Shown here: positions 6,328 to 8,806 of the stretch, in pieces | Layout: the number at the start of each line of letters is the position of its first letter | Numbering within the stretch: position 1 is the first letter of the stretch | Assembly (NCBI GenBank): GCA_946481205.1 | Contig: CAMLNB010000144.1 | Coordinates: forward strand, 1-8,806 | Direction: 5' to 3' | Length of the DNA stretch: 8,806 nt | Source of the DNA: an uncultured Kangiella sp. | GTDB lineage: Bacteria; Pseudomonadota; Gammaproteobacteria; Enterobacterales; DSM-103792 | Made by a program: the position numbers and the translations under genes | Notes under the pieces: model-generated | Database searches by the model: none | The model's input: only the letters and a program-made list of their open reading frames with translations | What the model was told of the DNA's origin: nothing

Positions 6328-7977
6328 CTAGTTCGCCAGGATCTGTTTTGCCGTCAGCATCACCGGAATATTCCCGTAGTCATTGAAGGCTTTGAAAAAC
6401 TCCTTCATGACAAACGGTTTGTTCTGACTTTCCAGCTGTTTGGCGCGCTGGGTCATCAAGCGTTCGATCAGGTATTTGCCGACCACGTAGCTGGTGCCGT
6501 AACCCGGTTGGCGCAGATACAGATGCTGCTCGAATTTGAGCAAGTGTGGTTCGCGGCGCATCCAGTTGCGAGGCGTCCATTGCAGGTGCACCTGGCTCGC
6601 CTCTTCCATGGTCATCATGTTGGCATGCGCATACAGTGAGCCGAGGCCGCGAGCGGCACGCTGGGCGAGCATGATCCAGACAATTTCGCGTGAGCGCGGG
6701 CTGTCATCGTGCAGGCCCATGTGCATGAACATTTCTTCCACGCCAGTGGCGATGCCTTCGTTGCGGCTGTCCCAGATGTTGTACAGCAACGGACCACGGC
6801 GAATGATGCTGGCATGTGGCTCGTCACGCACCTGCGCCAGATCGAACCAGTGATACCAGTGGCAGAACAGCGGCAGCGGATCATAATGGCGACCGATGTC
6901 GAAGAAATTGCGTTTGTCTTCTGGCACAAATTGCAGCAGGTGCTCGCGCGCGGCAGGTTCCATGTTGGCTTTGATTGGCATCACGTGCTTGTCGGCAAGG
7001 AAGCGCATCAATTTGGTAACCGCCTTGTCGGCCATGGCATCGTATTCGGCCGGCGTGCTGGCTGCCTTCATTGCTGGCAGGTGGGCGTTGCGCTGTTCTT
7101 CCAGCTTCAGGTTGGCCCAGGCGCGGTCGAGCTCGCGCTGCAGCAGATCCACTTCTTGTTCCCAGGTCAGCGGCACCAGATGCACGTTCTGCTGATACCA
7201 GCTGTAGTTCTCTTTGCCGATGCCTGAAGGCCCTGTTTTCTTTGGCGCTTCCGCGTGCAGCCAAGCGGTGAATTCTTTGGTGGCCGATTGGCCGTTGGCG
7301 ATGGCGGCTTTCAGCTCCGCACTGGCGTAGCTCTTGGTTTGCTCATGCAGCCATTGCAAATCGGCTTGCTGCTGTTCCAGGTTGTTGATGCCCGCCAGCC
7401 ACAAGTCCTTGGCATTGCCGGTCAGGTTGCCGCGCGCCTGTTTCAGCAGCGGCGGGATGACGGCGAGCTCGCGCGCCATCTTGCTTTGATCGGCGGTCGA
7501 GAGCGGGAACTGATACGTCCAGACTTCGCAGGTGGCGTGGTTGGTTGGGCCTTCGTGCGCAGGCACATCGCTCTGCTCCATCCACACAGTTTGATACCAG
7601 GCCGGATCGCGCACCCAAGGCTGTAGCACGCGGTGATTGAAATCAAAACCATTCATTTCCGCTTGGATGATCTGCCAATCGACCTGTTTATCGACCGGCC
7701 ACTTGCTGGTGTCGATGGCCTGCAAGCGCGCTTGATAGTCCTTGAGCTTGGCATGTGCTGCGGTGAAGCGGGCGGCAGTGTAATCCGGCGCGCCATCCTT
7801 GAACGGTGGGGCTTCAAAAGCGCGCCAATCGTGAAAAAGCTTGATCAGTTCGGCGTAGCCTTTTTCGGCTGCAACCGGGTCAATGATTTGGCTTTCTGTG
7901 GCATGTACGCCGTGCAGCAAAGTACTGAGCATGATGGTTCCTGCAAAAACGAATGAAGCGATAGGTTGCTGAGACAT
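6328..7977 (-). CDS. Secreted DUF885-family protein (putative peptidase-like)
   Basis: 549 residues. Residues 1-26 are a signal peptide (hydrophobic [16 protein letters not shown], cleavage after VHA). The mature protein is mostly alpha-helical with many charged helices. DUF885 membership rests on the C-terminal half: EGIATGVEE (407-415) corresponds to the family's EGWAxYxE block, and [13 protein letters not shown] (489-501) to its PGQxxSYxxG block, in the right order and spacing. DUF885 members are thought to be metallopeptidase-like and usually carry HEAxPGH some 40-50 residues before the EGWA block; here that place holds [17 protein letters not shown] (372-388) instead. HEGPTNH at 141-147 has the same spacing but lies far too early. 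The function is therefore uncertain. Start: ATG 7977 has a poor Shine-Dalgarno; ATG 7932 has AGGA six bases upstream but would destroy the signal peptide, so I prefer 7977. It lies 42 bp after the PIN/NYN gene. Confidence 0.87.
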   Translation of the reverse strand: MSQQPIASFVFAGTIMLSTLLHGVHATESQIIDPVAAEKGYAELIKLFHDWRAFEAPPFKDGAPDYTAARFTAAHAKLKDYQARLQAIDTSKWPVDKQVDWQIIQAEMNGFDFNHRVLQPWVRDPAWYQTVWMEQSDVPAHEGPTNHATCEVWTYQFPLSTADQSKMARELAVIPPLLKQARGNLTGNAKDLWLAGINNLEQQQADLQWLHEQTKSYASAELKAAIANGQSATKEFTAWLHAEAPKKTGPSGIGKENYSWYQQNVHLVPLTWEQEVDLLQRELDRAWANLKLEEQRNAHLPAMKAASTPAEYDAMADKAVTKLMRFLADKHVMPIKANMEPAAREHLLQFVPEDKRNFFDIGRHYDPLPLFCHWYHWFDLAQVRDEPHASIIRRGPLLYNIWDSRNEGIATGVEEMFMHMGLHDDSPRSREIVWIMLAQRAARGLGSLYAHANMMTMEEASQVHLQWTPRNWMRREPHLLKFEQHLYLRQPGYGTSYVVGKYLIERLMTQRAKQLESQNKPFVMKEFFKAFNDYGNIPVMLTAKQILAN

Positions 7978-8019
7978 GCTTAAGTCTGCCTCGAAACGGA
8001 TGGTGGAGCGTGCAGCAGA

Positions 8020-8805
8020 TCAGGCATCGGAATAACTCACCGTGCTACCGGCCAGCGACAACATGCCGGCCGTTTGCCATTCAGTAAAGATGGCTTCTGG
8101 CATCGGCTCCGGTGACATGTGCAAGCTTTTGACATGGCTTTTCAGCCAGCTCAGTACACGCGCCTTGGTTTTCGGTCGGTTGCTAGCGGTCACCTGCAAT
8201 TGCGCGAACAACTTGCTGGCAGCTTCGGACAACGCAGCGGCATTGTGCGCCTTTATCTTGACCTTGGTAACCGATTTGCTTTTGCTGGTACCGCTTGTTG
8301 CCGTTTTGACCGGCGTAGCGTTCTTGCCTGTACCGGCCGCCGTCATGGCATGTTTCTTTTCCACGGTCGGTTTTTCGGAGTCTTTCTTAGCGGTGGCTGG
8401 CTTGCTGGCCGATTTTCTCTCCGTGGTTTTCCTGACCGCGGTTTTCTTGGCTGCCGGCTTTTTGCCAGCATTGGGCTCGACCAGCTTGCAGCTGCGACCG
8501 AGCAATTCCAGATGGTTGATCAACCCTTGATAGCCTTTGTCATTGGAGATGACGTGAAAGCAGACGTCGATCGGCGCTTGTGCATGTTCGGCACCGAGGT
8601 GAAAGGCCAGATGGAAATCGACGTTATTCTTGCTGGAAGTCGGTACCGTAATGAGGTCGACACGACAAACGCCCGATGGCGGTAGCGCATCAAACTTCAG
8701 GCTTTTGTTCTGCGGACCGCAGAACACGAACACACGCTGATAGACCGCCAGATTGACGAACTCCAGCGACCGGACATTCTCATAGTCAACAAAAGCCCAG
8801 TTCAT
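8020..8805 (-). CDS. PIN/NYN-like putative nuclease with Lys/Ala-rich linker
   Basis: 261 residues from the ATG at 8803-8805; only one base lies upstream, so a start further out cannot be excluded, though MNWAFVDYENV is a natural PIN/NYN N terminus. Residues 1-110 form the PIN-like fold: FVDYENV (5-11, Asp7, Glu9, Asn10), KNNVDFHLAFHLG (59-71, Asp63) and VISNDKGYQGLINHL (85-99, Asp89), the spaced acidic residues that bind metal in these RNA-cleaving nucleases. Residues ~113-185 are a disordered stretch rich in Lys, Ala, Thr and Ser (KKPAAKKTAVRKT), like histone H1 tails or bacterial AlgP-type repeats, likely to bind nucleic acid. Residues ~187-258 look like a small helical or winged-helix domain ending in strands (GMLSLAGSTVSYS). 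No signal peptide, so cytoplasmic. A role in RNA processing or turnover is inference; a partner antitoxin is not seen inside the window. Confidence 0.85.
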   Translation of the reverse strand: MNWAFVDYENVRSLEFVNLAVYQRVFVFCGPQNKSLKFDALPPSGVCRVDLITVPTSSKNNVDFHLAFHLGAEHAQAPIDVCFHVISNDKGYQGLINHLELLGRSCKLVEPNAGKKPAAKKTAVRKTTERKSASKPATAKKDSEKPTVEKKHAMTAAGTGKNATPVKTATSGTSKSKSVTKVKIKAHNAAALSEAASKLFAQLQVTASNRPKTKARVLSWLKSHVKSLHMSPEPMPEAIFTEWQTAGMLSLAGSTVSYSDA

Positions 8806-8806
8806 G

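Noticed and set aside
7930..7942. Alternative start of the DUF885 gene at ATG 7932 with AGGA upstream.
   Set aside because: It would leave only eleven residues before the VHA cleavage site and remove the hydrophobic core of the signal peptide.
8360..8470. The Lys/Ala-rich stretch of the PIN/NYN gene as a DNA repeat array or frameshifted region.
   Set aside because: The codons vary, the frame stays open, and the low complexity is at protein level only.

Overview
The window looks like chromosomal DNA of a moderately GC-rich Gram-negative bacterium, most likely a proteobacterium and plausibly a gammaproteobacterium. The evidence is Sec signal peptides, an outer-membrane-type lipoprotein signal, a periplasmic c-type cytochrome, and tandem GC-rich palindromic intergenic repeats of a kind scattered through gammaproteobacterial genomes. 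The genus cannot be fixed from sequence alone. All six supported genes lie on the minus strand, so transcription runs from high to low coordinates.

Layout from right to left along transcription: a PIN/NYN-like putative nuclease with a Lys/Ala-rich histone-H1-like linker (8805-8020); 42 bp further on, a secreted DUF885-family protein (7977-6328); a 250-bp gap; a small cytoplasmic DUF1579-like protein (6077-5574); a 117-bp gap; a secreted metal-dependent amidohydrolase with a large extra N-terminal domain (5456-3429); a 272-bp gap; a cell-surface beta-propeller lipoprotein (3156-793) ending in a strong intrinsic terminator (732-769); a 524-bp non-coding stretch carrying two tandem copies of an ~81-bp hairpin repeat; and the 5' part of a c-type cytochrome gene running off the left edge (268-1).

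The genes do not form an evident pathway. Three encode exported proteins that could act on peptides or small molecules in the envelope (amidohydrolase, DUF885 protein) or serve as a binding scaffold (propeller lipoprotein), but gaps of 100-270 bp suggest mostly separate transcription. Only the PIN/NYN-DUF885 pair is close enough to suggest co-transcription. I found no transposase, integrase, CRISPR array, tRNA or rRNA, and no convincing new multi-gene system. The items most worth a second look are the PIN/NYN-linker-C-terminal-domain protein, the DUF885 protein lacking the usual HExxxxH motif at the expected place, and the tandem palindromic repeat.
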